Source: Litoribrevibacter albus
Lineage (GTDB): Bacteria; Pseudomonadota; Gammaproteobacteria; Pseudomonadales; Litoribrevibacteraceae
Direction of reading: 5' to 3'
Length of the DNA stretch: 64,000 nt
Assembly (NCBI RefSeq): GCF_030159995.1
Contig: NZ_BSNM01000011.1
Span: 124,001 to 188,000 of the forward strand
This document shows positions 1 to 8,476 of the stretch, piece by piece (within the stretch, counting starts at the first letter, position 1; the number at the start of each line of letters is the position of its first letter). The position numbers were made by a program, and so were the translations under genes. Under the pieces are notes generated by a model. It was not told where the DNA came from, made no database searches, and worked only from the letters and a program-made list of their open reading frames with translations.

Positions 1-1
1 T

Positions 2-169
2 GAGCTGCTCTACTTATACCTTCAGCTAATCGAGAACAATCAGATTGAATTGGCCGAACACAGAGAGCGACGGGAATATTTAGTAAATAAGACACGATTG
101 ATCGCCCACACCCTGGGTGGCCGTAAGCTAACAGAGACGCCAGAAACCACATCGGCGGACAATCACTAA
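2..169 (+). CDS. mksF: Probable MksF kleisin subunit, C-terminal end only
   Basis: An open frame enters from the left edge and ends at TAA 167-169, giving about 55 residues rich in charged helix-forming residues (ELLYLYLQLIENN near its start). It lies immediately upstream of mksE and mksB in the same direction, the position MksF takes in pseudomonad mksFEB operons. MksF is the kleisin that bridges the MksB heads and binds MksE. The fragment is too short to recognise by itself, so the identity rests on position. Part of another protein cannot be excluded. The gene is cut by the window, not truncated in nature as far as can be seen. Confidence 0.5.
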   Translation, partial: ELLYLYLQLIENNQIELAEHRERREYLVNKTRLIAHTLGGRKLTETPETTSADNH

Positions 170-218
170 TTTTTTGAATGGAAATTCTCTGGTCTCAGCA
201 CCAGCGTTTAGACTCATT

Positions 219-983
219 ATGAATAACGAAGACACTAACTTTTCGACCCTAGACACCTCTACTTTTGGAGCTCAATCATCAAACCAATTGCCATCTAACA
301 AATCGCCATCTGACCAATCGACATCAGCACACCGATCCGGCATTGGCATGAGCAGTTCTAGTTACACCCAAAGTAACCCAATGACAGGCACAAACATCAT
401 CGATCTAAGCCAACTGACATCACTGACAACCATCTATCAAAAGCTGATGTCAGGTTTTCACATTACTGAAAACGACCTGATCTTATGGCAATCTCTGGAT
501 CAGCACCTGAGTTCATACCAAGCATTATTCAGCGGCTTAGGTTACAACCTTATAAAGGATGCCAGAGGCTACTTCTACTTTTCGACGCCAGACACCTCAG
601 TCACCATGACCAAAACGTCACGTCGAATTGCACTCTTCCTTTATACCCTCATCGAGTTTTGGGCAGACAAAGGTTATGACCCGGTAGCAGCACTCTTTGA
701 ACAAACACTGAGTCGCGATACCTTTGAAAAGTTGTTCCATCAGAATGCCTCAATATACGAACAGATTGACATCACCAGCCCGTCAGACATCCGTAACGAA
801 GTCATCAAACGTATGGTGCGTTTAGGCTTCGCAAAAGAAATCGGTAAAGAATATAAGTTACTGGCTCCCTGCTACCGCTACATTGATGCCGTCATGGAGT
901 TGTCAGATAAATTCTCAATGTCAGATTCACCCTTAGATGATGAAGATGAACAAGCCACGTTAGTCCCTGAGGAGAATCAATAA
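219..983 (+). CDS. mksE: MksE-like condensin accessory subunit
   Basis: About 254 residues from ATG 219. A TTG at 174 is also possible and neither start has a clear ribosome-binding site. The first ~50 residues are a Ser/Asn/Gln-rich low-complexity tail containing a degenerate five-residue repeat (QLPSN, KSPSD, QSTSA). The rest is a mixed helical protein ending in an acidic tail, as expected of the winged-helix MksE/MukE family. MksE binds the kleisin MksF and shapes the condensin complex that compacts and segregates DNA. Its stop overlaps the mksB start by one base (TAATG), so the two are translationally coupled. The call rests on operon position and size as much as on sequence. Confidence 0.65.
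   Translation: MNNEDTNFSTLDTSTFGAQSSNQLPSNKSPSDQSTSAHRSGIGMSSSSYTQSNPMTGTNIIDLSQLTSLTTIYQKLMSGFHITENDLILWQSLDQHLSSYQALFSGLGYNLIKDARGYFYFSTPDTSVTMTKTSRRIALFLYTLIEFWADKGYDPVAALFEQTLSRDTFEKLFHQNASIYEQIDITSPSDIRNEVIKRMVRLGFAKEIGKEYKLLAPCYRYIDAVMELSDKFSMSDSPLDDEDEQATLVPEENQ
285..329 (+). repeat. Degenerate 15-bp tandem repeat, 3 copies, in mksE
   Basis: Three adjacent 15-base units (285-299, 300-314, 315-329) share the pattern caa-t-g-catc and keep the reading frame. They encode QLPSN, KSPSD and QSTSA in the disordered N-terminal tail of MksE. The copies differ at several positions, so this is an old or relaxed repeat. Confidence 0.6.
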
Positions 984-3835
984 TGCCACACACCAATACT
1001 CAGTACGGCCTAACTAAACTGGCATTACTTAACACTGCGGGCTATTCAAAGTGCGTTATCCCATTGGACAAACCGGTTTCAATCTGCGCACCCAATAACA
1101 CGGGTAAATCGTCCGTTATTAATGCGCTGCAATTCCCACTGATTAACGATCTGAGATTGACCGAGTGGGATGGTCACTCCATTGAAGAAACACGAAAGTT
1201 TTACTTTTCGTCTGACCGTTCTTTCATCTTATTAGAAGCAAACCTTCCCGAAGGAAAGGTAGTCATTGGCGTTGCAGGCTTAGGTCCTGTGGCAGGCTAT
1301 GAACACCAGTTTTTTACTTATCAGGGCGAACTGAATCTTGATGATTATTATGAAGACCGAAAACTACTGAAATACAGTAAAGTCTTTATTGATCTGAACA
1401 ATCGAGGCGCGAACCCGGTTGAACTCAAGCCGAATGAATTGAATGCGCTATTGACTGGTGGTCCGACCAAGTTCGACAGCCGAGTTAATCTAAGAATGGT
1501 GCCTCTAGCCAACAACAGTGATGCACCTATTTATAAAGAAATTTTCCGTAAGATTCTGAATCTCCACAACCTGTCAGCACAAGACGTTAAACGCTTCATC
1601 CTTAAAGTCTTTGATCGTGCCATCAGTGCCGGTGCCATCGACTTTTATGAAGTCTGGCAATCGTCCTTTGAGCAGGTGAACAGAGCTCGTAAACAGCTAG
1701 AGCTATTAGAATCTCAACAAGATGCCGTTGAATCTCTGGAACAACTCCGCCAAAAACGCGGAGAACTGAAAGGCAAACTTAGTCATCTTCAGCCCAAACT
1801 GGATATTGCCCTGACCGAATGGGATGACTACATTCAAAGCAACCGTGACGAACTGAGTGAAGAACTGGAAAGCATCGTCTTCCAACAGTCCGGCTTGGCC
1901 GAACAAAACCAGCTCTACACCAACCAGCTGAATCAGGTTGCGATTGATCTCGCTGACATTGAACGTTGGTTGGCTGACTACGCCCGTTTGGATCAAGAGT
2001 TTGCGCTCACCAACCTGGACACACTTACTAACCGGTTAACTGAGAGTCGAGCGGAATATGAAAGCCTGTCGCACGGTATTCAGGGTATCAAAGGTCAGAA
2101 CTTGTCGACCATTGTCTCCCGCCGTCGCGAAGTTGACCGCCAATTAAGGACACTTGAGCGCCAACTTAAGAATATTGAATACAACTTGTATTCCCGTATC
2201 CGCGAAGACCTGTCATTTAATGAAGTCGACCTCATTGCACGCTTGTTTAACCAGGATGTACTAAACCTGGCAACCACCAAGCAAGGGGATGTACAAATTG
2301 AAGATGAAGCCGCCTTTAGCGCCTTTATTGAGCAAATTGCAGACAACATCAAAGGCACCACTCTAGAACTACCTGGCGCAACGATGGATCTGAGCGACCT
2401 AAGTGCGCCGGACATGAGCACAACCGAAGATAAAGTTGCGTTAGCAGAACAAATCGAAGCGCTTAAATTATCTCTTGAAGAGCTAGAGACCCAGGAAGAA
2501 ATTGCCAAAGATCTTGAGAGCAAACTGACTGAACGAGAAGTGCTATACGAAGAATTGAAAAAAGCCGAGAAAGATCTTGAACAATTCAAGCTCTACTGCG
2601 CCTTGTCAGATCAATACGATGAAAAACTTTCTCTGAAAGAACAGCTCATAGAAGAGAAAGCCATCATCGAAATCAAACAACAAGACATCACAGCCAAGTC
2701 CAGCCAATTGGCAGACCAACGCAGCCAGATCAAAGTGAAACGTGACCAACTGGAGCGTCAACATCAACGCATGGCGGAATCAGCCAAGCGACGCATGGAT
2801 GACCGTCTGGAACTTCGCCAAGGTTATGTGGTTCCCTATCCGATAGAGATTAAGATCGATATGGACTCGTTGAGCGATCAGCTGGATCAATTTAATGAAG
2901 AATGTCGTGATCTCAACCTGACCAACCTGAATATCGAAAACAGTTACAAGATGGTATTCAACTCCGGGGTGACCAAATTTGATATTGAAGAAGATGAAGA
3001 CACGCGCCTTGAGAAACTGATTTCGGCCTTCCATAACCTGGATAACGAGCGCGAAGCCATCGAGCGCCAGTCCCGAGTAGCTTTAACGGAAGTGGCTTCT
3101 ACCATTAAAGGCTTACGCCAAGACTTGGATCGCTTGAAAAATGAAATGAACAGCTTTAACCGAAAAGTTGGCAAAAACCACATTTCAAACCTCAAGGATT
3201 TCAGAATCGATGTCATTGAACGCGGCCACATCGTAGACGCCATCGATACCATTCTGGCGACCTCTGAATCCTACGAACAAGGTGATACCTTATCTGTCTT
3301 TGATATGGCGTTTTCAAACTCCAGCCTGTCAAATCAGCAACTGGAAGATGCCAAAGATTACTTGATTCGGGCCGGTTCAGAAAAAGGCGGATTAACGTTG
3401 TCCGACCTATTCGATGTTCGCTTTAAAGTGGTGAACCGAAACGACGAGACTGAATATTTTGATCGTATTGATTCAGCCGGTTCGAACGGAACACGAATCA
3501 CTATCAAGCTACTGTGCGGCATGCTCTTTATTCGTCAGCTACTCACCGAAAAAGAACAAGGTCGATATCAGATCCCTATCTATATCGATGAAGCCGCCGA
3601 TATCGATCCGGAAAACCAAAAATCGATTATTGAGATGGCGGTTAGCTTTGGCTTCAATCCGGTATTTGCCAGCGTAAAACCACAAACATCATGTAATTAT
3701 ATTGTTCCGATTCGAACAACCAGAGATGGAAAACTCAATTTGGTGGATCAAAAAGACTGGATTGAGTGCCTTCATGAAGAAGACAAAGCTCTGGCATCTG
3801 AAGACAGGAGAGCGGAAGCCGAAGCTGAGGTTTAA
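983..3835 (+). CDS. mksB: MksB, SMC-like ATPase of the MksBEF condensin
   Basis: 950 residues, far shorter than MukB (about 1480) and in the MksB size range. Walker A is APNNTGKSS near residue 40. Two long coiled-coil arms (about 220-420 and 480-760) flank a hinge region. The ABC signature SAGSNGTRITIK lies near residue 835 and Walker B IPIYIDEAADID near 865. MksB forms the ATP-driven arm pair of a bacterial condensin acting on the nucleoid. In the related Wadjet systems (JetC) it acts against plasmids with a nuclease subunit. No JetD/MksG gene follows: the next gene is a convergent diguanylate cyclase. A chromosome-maintenance role is therefore the simpler reading, unless mksG lies upstream of the window. 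Confidence 0.87.
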   Translation: MPHTNTQYGLTKLALLNTAGYSKCVIPLDKPVSICAPNNTGKSSVINALQFPLINDLRLTEWDGHSIEETRKFYFSSDRSFILLEANLPEGKVVIGVAGLGPVAGYEHQFFTYQGELNLDDYYEDRKLLKYSKVFIDLNNRGANPVELKPNELNALLTGGPTKFDSRVNLRMVPLANNSDAPIYKEIFRKILNLHNLSAQDVKRFILKVFDRAISAGAIDFYEVWQSSFEQVNRARKQLELLESQQDAVESLEQLRQKRGELKGKLSHLQPKLDIALTEWDDYIQSNRDELSEELESIVFQQSGLAEQNQLYTNQLNQVAIDLADIERWLADYARLDQEFALTNLDTLTNRLTESRAEYESLSHGIQGIKGQNLSTIVSRRREVDRQLRTLERQLKNIEYNLYSRIREDLSFNEVDLIARLFNQDVLNLATTKQGDVQIEDEAAFSAFIEQIADNIKGTTLELPGATMDLSDLSAPDMSTTEDKVALAEQIEALKLSLEELETQEEIAKDLESKLTEREVLYEELKKAEKDLEQFKLYCALSDQYDEKLSLKEQLIEEKAIIEIKQQDITAKSSQLADQRSQIKVKRDQLERQHQRMAESAKRRMDDRLELRQGYVVPYPIEIKIDMDSLSDQLDQFNEECRDLNLTNLNIENSYKMVFNSGVTKFDIEEDEDTRLEKLISAFHNLDNEREAIERQSRVALTEVASTIKGLRQDLDRLKNEMNSFNRKVGKNHISNLKDFRIDVIERGHIVDAIDTILATSESYEQGDTLSVFDMAFSNSSLSNQQLEDAKDYLIRAGSEKGGLTLSDLFDVRFKVVNRNDETEYFDRIDSAGSNGTRITIKLLCGMLFIRQLLTEKEQGRYQIPIYIDEAADIDPENQKSIIEMAVSFGFNPVFASVKPQTSCNYIVPIRTTRDGKLNLVDQKDWIECLHEEDKALASEDRRAEAEAEV

Positions 3836-3859
3836 CCCAACCGTCTCATCCATACAAAG

Positions 3860-3890
3860 CAAGGGGCCAGCAGGCCCCTTGTTCGTTTTC
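3860..3890 (+). terminator. Intrinsic terminator after mksB
   Basis: A perfect 9-bp stem (caaggggcc / ggccccttg) with loop agca spans 3860-3881. It is followed by a T-rich stretch ttcgttttc. It lies 25 bases after the mksB stop and before the convergent cyclase gene. Confidence 0.8.
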
Positions 3891-3911
3891 ATCCCAATCA
3901 AGGTTCAAACG

Positions 3912-4934
3912 CTAAAAGACTCCATAAGCGGCTTCTTCCTGGGCATCAAGAGTCGCAACAACCACTTTGTTTCGCCCACCCTGCTTCGCCTCATGCAGTG
4001 CAGACTCTGCCATATTTAAAAGCTCTTCTACCGTGGAAATCATGCCCGTTTCAAAAAGCGACAAGCCGATACTGACGGTGTAATAAATGGAGTGACCATT
4101 GTATTCCACCGGTTTACTCAAGATTCTCTTGCGTACCCGCTCTAATATGTAATAAGCCTTGGTAGCATCCATCTCCGGCATTAACAAACAGAACTCTTCG
4201 CCACCAAACCGCGAAACAAAATCACTCTGGCGCAACATCCCTTCCAAAGACATCACCAGATGCTTCAATACTGCATCCCCCGCCGTATTACTGTATTCAT
4301 CATTGATTTGCTTGAAATGGTCAACATCAAGTAATACCAAGGCAAAACACCCGGCTTTCCGTGTAGTTCGGGACAGCTCTGCAATCGCCAACTCCTGCAA
4401 CGCCCGACGATTGTAGGCACCCGTCAATGCATCTCTCGATGTGAGCTCTTTATGCTGCTGCTGATAACGATCAATCGCAATTAATGCATGTTCATGCTGA
4501 TCTTGTTCATAAACCAAAGCCAATTGAAACTCGATCAGCTGGTGAAAATGATCAAAGATTGCCATCTCTTCATCAAAACTACGGGACTGGGTATCCATTA
4601 AGCTCAAGGTGCCATAGATTTGACCATCCGGCCAATGCAAAGGCACCCCAAGATAGCATTTCATTTCATGGTAGAGTTCCGGTTCATCCAAGGACTCAAT
4701 AACTAACTTTCTATTGGTATCCACAACCTGCCGGCACAAGCCATCTTTATTAAACGGCAGACGTTCTTTTAGAAGAAAAGGATTGTCATTAGACTGATTT
4801 AAGACTTTAACAGTGCAGGTCTTGGAAGAAACACTGGTTATCATGCACGCAGAAACCTGCATTAACTGCGCTATAAGATTTAAAGTCCCCTGCCATGAAT
4901 CTATAATTTCTGTGGGTATCCTTAAAAAGTTCAC
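3912..4934 (-). CDS. GAF-GGDEF diguanylate cyclase
   Basis: 340 residues with no signal peptide or membrane segment. The N-terminal ~150 residues look like a GAF sensor (CYLGVPLHWPDGQIYGTLSL is typical of the GAF core). The GGDEF domain starts near residue 165 (RDALTGAYNRRAL). The active-site loop is GGEEF at 244-248 and the metal Asp is in LLDVDHFKQIND. An RxxD I-site (RQSD) sits five residues before GGEEF, so the enzyme should be product-inhibited. It makes c-di-GMP from two GTP in the cytoplasm. It is transcribed alone and is convergent with mksB. What the GAF domain senses is not evident. Confidence 0.92.
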   Translation of the reverse strand: MNFLRIPTEIIDSWQGTLNLIAQLMQVSACMITSVSSKTCTVKVLNQSNDNPFLLKERLPFNKDGLCRQVVDTNRKLVIESLDEPELYHEMKCYLGVPLHWPDGQIYGTLSLMDTQSRSFDEEMAIFDHFHQLIEFQLALVYEQDQHEHALIAIDRYQQQHKELTSRDALTGAYNRRALQELAIAELSRTTRKAGCFALVLLDVDHFKQINDEYSNTAGDAVLKHLVMSLEGMLRQSDFVSRFGGEEFCLLMPEMDATKAYYILERVRKRILSKPVEYNGHSIYYTVSIGLSLFETGMISTVEELLNMAESALHEAKQGGRNKVVVATLDAQEEAAYGVF

Positions 4935-5127
4935 AACGTACCTCTGGTCTCAATCGCTTAATCCCTCGGTCAATTATTAATTCCTATCTTAAATCTAGTA
5001 TGAACATTCAACTTAGGACGTATAAATTGGAGGAAACACTCTGCCGTATCAGACAACAATGCGTTCCTGTATAGAGATATTAAATCGCCCTTAGCCACAC
5101 CAACACTGCCCCTGGAGCAATGCCGTC

Positions 5128-6033
5128 ATGACCGGAAAAATTCATCACCTCAACTGCGGCACCCTAAATCCATTCAGCTCACGTTTTTTATTTCCGACCG
5201 ACGGCATCAAAGAAACCCGATTTCTGGTCAACCACTGTTTATTGGTGGAAACCGGAAAGGGATTAGTATTAATCGATACTGGTATTGGCCGACAAGACAT
5301 TGAGCGCACCGATGTTACGCTGGGCAAGACGCGTCCTATGGTCGTTCAACCGGCTTTATTGACCATCGAATGTGCCATTAATCACGTTGAACGACTCGGA
5401 TACACCCGTGATGATGTACGCCACATTGCACTTACCCACATGGATTTCTTACAGACGGGTGGTTTATCAGACTTCCCCAATGCCACCATTCATGTCATGC
5501 GTCGGGAATTTGAAGCAGCCTGCGACCCACAAACCCTGCTAGAACGGTGGCGCTATCTTCCGACACACTGGCAGCACAGCGCAAAATGGAAGCTTCATTC
5601 ATTTACAGGTGGTCTTTGGAAAGGCTTTGAGTTCTCACCCTTATTCCCTGAGAACGACGATATTTTACTGGTCAATCTGCCAGGGCACAGCCGAGGCCAT
5701 GCTGGCGTTGCGATTAGAAAAGGAAGCGACTGGTTACTCCACTGCGGAGATGCGGTGTTAAGTGCAACTCAAATCAAAACACCAAACGATTATTCATTTA
5801 ACACGCTATTAAGTGCGTCCATCGACTGCTGTCGAGCCGATCGTCTACACAGTTTAAAAAGGCTCAGAGAGCTAGCTCAGCAAAAAGACGAGAAAATAGA
5901 GTTCACCTGCAGCCTCGACCCAGACAGTTTCTACCAAATGCGGTTTAATCAGACACCTGATATGCCCGAAGTTGATCAATCACAGCTGTCATTTCCTCTG
6001 CAGGCGGAACTTCAAACTGAAGGGGCTGCTTAG
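5128..6033 (+). CDS. Metallo-beta-lactamase-fold protein lacking the DH metal residues
   Basis: 301 residues, cytoplasmic, of the AHL-lactonase/glyoxalase-like MBL class. LVLIDTGIG (about 46-54), PGHSRGHAG and LHCGDAVLS are well kept. The HxHxDH block, however, reads THMDFLQTGG at 103-112, where relatives have an acidic residue and His before the Gly-Gly. L108 and Q109 therefore replace the metal-2 Asp and His. Either one metal site is lost or the protein is non-catalytic. The start is ATG 5128, with GGAG ten bases upstream. A three-codon frame (5120-5131) ends on this start and is probably incidental. The 3' end overlaps the convergent truC by 89 bases. The substrate is unknown. Confidence 0.8.
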   Translation: MTGKIHHLNCGTLNPFSSRFLFPTDGIKETRFLVNHCLLVETGKGLVLIDTGIGRQDIERTDVTLGKTRPMVVQPALLTIECAINHVERLGYTRDDVRHIALTHMDFLQTGGLSDFPNATIHVMRREFEAACDPQTLLERWRYLPTHWQHSAKWKLHSFTGGLWKGFEFSPLFPENDDILLVNLPGHSRGHAGVAIRKGSDWLLHCGDAVLSATQIKTPNDYSFNTLLSASIDCCRADRLHSLKRLRELAQQKDEKIEFTCSLDPDSFYQMRFNQTPDMPEVDQSQLSFPLQAELQTEGAA

Positions 6034-6673
6034 TTACAGGATGCGTCATTTCCAGACCTGTGGCCGCCAACAGCAGACGATGACATGAAAACTCGTCTCT
6101 AAAACGTCGATTATGACTGCCCTGACCGTAACGCGTATCCCCAATAATAGGGTGCGCAATATGGTCCATATGTTTTCTGATTTGATGTCGGCGACCTGTT
6201 TTAGGATACACTTCAACTAAAGAATATCGCGTCGTCTGAAACTTTCCGGAAGGCCAAGGCAGCTCATAGTGTTCTAGCGTTTTATACTCAGACACTGCGT
6301 CTTTTGCCTCATGCGTCACGCCTTGGCGCAACAAACGACGATCATCCACAGGATCACTCAACGGATGGTCAATCACTCCTTCCCCAGTAAACCCCCTTAC
6401 CACACACTGATACTGCTTACGTGTTTCACAGCGTTCAAACTGACCAGAAATTTCAGCTAAAACCTGTTCACTCAAAGCAAAGACTAAAATTCCCGATGTA
6501 GGGCGATCGAGACGATGAACCGGATACACTCTCTGACCGATCTGATTTCGTAAAATCTGCAAAGCAAACTCCTTCACGCCTTGCGCCATCTTGGATCTAT
6601 GGACTAACAGGCCTGAAGGTTTATCGATAACAACAATGTCATCATCTTGATAAATAATGGATAAGTGCGTCAT
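5945..6673 (-). CDS. truC: tRNA pseudouridine(65) synthase TruC
   Basis: 242 residues from ATG 6673. A TTG twelve bases upstream is possible, but family members begin just before the IIYQDDDIVVIDKPSG block. RluA-type features are VHRSK near residue 26, the catalytic block HRLDRPTSG with Asp about 56, and PKTGRRHQIRKHMDHI. The RPTSG form and the short length without an S4 domain match TruC, which isomerises U65 in tRNA-Ile and tRNA-Asp. The C-terminal 29 codons overlap the convergent MBL gene. It is a single gene with its own promoter region facing the desaturase gene. Confidence 0.87.
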   Translation of the reverse strand: MTHLSIIYQDDDIVVIDKPSGLLVHRSKMAQGVKEFALQILRNQIGQRVYPVHRLDRPTSGILVFALSEQVLAEISGQFERCETRKQYQCVVRGFTGEGVIDHPLSDPVDDRRLLRQGVTHEAKDAVSEYKTLEHYELPWPSGKFQTTRYSLVEVYPKTGRRHQIRKHMDHIAHPIIGDTRYGQGSHNRRFRDEFSCHRLLLAATGLEMTHPVTKQPLQFEVPPAEEMTAVIDQLRAYQVSD

Positions 6674-6809
6674 AAAGTGTGACAACTTCCTCTAATTTCA
6701 ACGTACACAGATAAACTCAACTGCAATTAATACAGAAATTTTTTCCAAAACATGGTATTAATAGCCGATCTATATTCAGCTGCTTATAACAATTCCGGAG
6801 ATAGCTTAA

Positions 6810-7997
6810 ATGTGGGAACAAATATGGCAACAAGGTTTATTAGGAAGTAACTTCTGGCACTTCCTTGCTGCGTTGCTAATCATGACACACTTAACCATTT
6901 TAAGTGTAACCATCTACTTACACCGATTTTCTGCTCACCGCTCATTAGAGCTTCACCCTGCAGTACAACATTTTTTCCGATTCTGGGTCTGGCTGACTAC
7001 CGCTCAAAGCACAAAAGAGTGGACAGCAATCCATCGTAAGCATCACGCCAAATGTGAAACAGAAGAAGACCCTCATAGCCCGGTAGTAAAAGGCTTAAAA
7101 ACCGTTTTACTTCGTGGAGCGGAACTATACAAGGAAGCCGCCACCGAAGAAACGTTAAAAAAATACGGCAACGGTACTCCAGACGATTGGTTAGAGCGCA
7201 ATCTCTATACGCCTCATAAGATGAAAGGTGTCTTTCTTATGCTGGCAATCGATCTACTGGCATTTGGCCCAATCGGAATCACGCTTTGGGCAATTCAGAT
7301 GTTGTGGATGCCTGTCTTTGCGGCTGGCATCGTCAATGGTCTTGGACACCACTGGGGTTATCGTAATTTTGAAGTCAGTGATGCAGCCACGAATATTTCA
7401 CCATGGGGTATCATCATCGGTGGTGAAGAACTGCATAACAACCACCATACCTACCCTAACTCTGCAAAACTGTCTGTAAAACCTTGGGAATTTGATATTG
7501 GTTGGATGTGGATTCAAATTTTATCTTTCCTGAAACTGGCAAAAGTACGCAAAGTAGCCCCTGTTCCAGTAAAAGACACAAGCAAACAAACTCTGGATCT
7601 GGATGCCGCAAAAGCTGCTGTACACAACCGATTCCAGATCATGTCTGCTTACACCAAAACGGTTATTAAGCCTGCCATCAAGGAAGAACGAGCCAAAGCA
7701 AGTGAAGAGTTTCAACGCCTGTTCAATCGCGCCAAGAAAGTTTTGTGCCGAGACGAAACTCTTCTTAATGAAAAAGCTATCAAACAACGCGACCAGCTTT
7801 TGGAATCTCATGACTTGCTGAACGAAATCTACAAGAAAAAGCAGGAATTAATGGAAATCTGGGCACGTCGTTCAAAAGGTGGAGAAGAATTGCTATCCGC
7901 CTTAAAACAATGGTGTCACGAAGCTGAACAGTCTGGCATTGAACGTCTTCAAGAGTTTGCAGAACAACTAAAACTGTATACTTTAAAGATGGCATAG
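6810..7997 (+). CDS. desA: Membrane fatty acid desaturase, DesA-like (delta-9)
   Basis: 395 residues of the integral-membrane di-iron desaturase family. Three His boxes are present: HRFSAH (38-43), HRKHH (75-79) and HNNHH (209-213). Hydrophobic segments lie at about 15-35, 52-66, 138-160 and 162-185. The N-terminal block MTHLTILSVTIYLHR and the PDDWLERN motif resemble Pseudomonas DesA, which desaturates acyl chains of phospholipids at delta-9 in the inner membrane. The C-terminal ~120 residues are a highly charged helical tail of unknown role. The start is ATG 6810 with a GGAG about ten bases upstream. The acyl-CoA enzyme DesB is the main alternative. Confidence 0.85.
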   Translation: MWEQIWQQGLLGSNFWHFLAALLIMTHLTILSVTIYLHRFSAHRSLELHPAVQHFFRFWVWLTTAQSTKEWTAIHRKHHAKCETEEDPHSPVVKGLKTVLLRGAELYKEAATEETLKKYGNGTPDDWLERNLYTPHKMKGVFLMLAIDLLAFGPIGITLWAIQMLWMPVFAAGIVNGLGHHWGYRNFEVSDAATNISPWGIIIGGEELHNNHHTYPNSAKLSVKPWEFDIGWMWIQILSFLKLAKVRKVAPVPVKDTSKQTLDLDAAKAAVHNRFQIMSAYTKTVIKPAIKEERAKASEEFQRLFNRAKKVLCRDETLLNEKAIKQRDQLLESHDLLNEIYKKKQELMEIWARRSKGGEELLSALKQWCHEAEQSGIERLQEFAEQLKLYTLKMA

Positions 7998-8012
7998 CAC
8001 TGCCCTATCTTA

Positions 8013-8045
8013 CTGGCCCTGATAAACATCAGGGCCAGCATTTCC
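8013..8045 (+). terminator. Probable terminator after the desaturase gene
   Basis: A perfect 11-bp stem (ctggccctgat / atcagggccag) with loop aaac spans 8013-8038. The following tract (catttcccc) is only weakly T-rich. Confidence 0.6.
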
Positions 8046-8125
8046 CCTCTCTCCTCACTTCCGGTCTGTTAAACCTTCGCTCTTTTGATACACTACCTCC
8101 CTTCTTTAAATCAGAGCGTTTATCT

Positions 8126-8389
8126 ATGTCACCAAACCAACACGCACAGGATCTTCATAACAAGATTACCAAGGGTTTTAAGATCTACGGTGGACTTCTT
8201 TGGGCAATTTTCCTGATTGGCACGATTTTGATTCCGTCTTTAAATGGTATGGACGATGACCATGTTAAAAAGCTGGCCAGCCGCTCTTTTGTGATTCTTC
8301 TGGTCGCGTATTACTTACCTTATTTCCTGACCTGGAAGCTCTTTGAGCGTAAATATGGCCGAATTACAGATACGGCTCACAAAGATTAA
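8126..8389 (+). CDS. Small two-helix membrane protein, unknown function
   Basis: 87 residues. Two hydrophobic segments are visible, about 22-41 (GGLLWAIFLIGTILIPSL) and 56-73 (FVILLVAYYLPYFLTWKL). They are separated by a charged loop DDDHVKKLASR, with a charged C-terminus ending KYGRITDTAHKD. This suggests a hairpin in the inner membrane. It sits between the desaturase and a membrane cyclase, both in the same direction but with their own spacing. I do not recognise a family. The translated frame and hydrophobic pattern support a real gene. Confidence 0.6.
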   Translation: MSPNQHAQDLHNKITKGFKIYGGLLWAIFLIGTILIPSLNGMDDDHVKKLASRSFVILLVAYYLPYFLTWKLFERKYGRITDTAHKD

Positions 8390-8476
8390 CGAAACTTCTG
8401 TCGTACGGTAGTACAAAAAACACACATCTCAATGATAGTATGAAGGTTTTAGCCGCTAAGGACAGGAAGTACCTCA

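Noticed and set aside
3702-4019. Open frame crossing the mksB end and terminator
   Set aside because: It runs through a strong terminator and into the antisense of the cyclase gene, so it is a shadow.
5120-5131. Three-codon leader frame ending on the MBL start
   Set aside because: The SD spacing fits the main ATG better and a frame this short is expected by chance.
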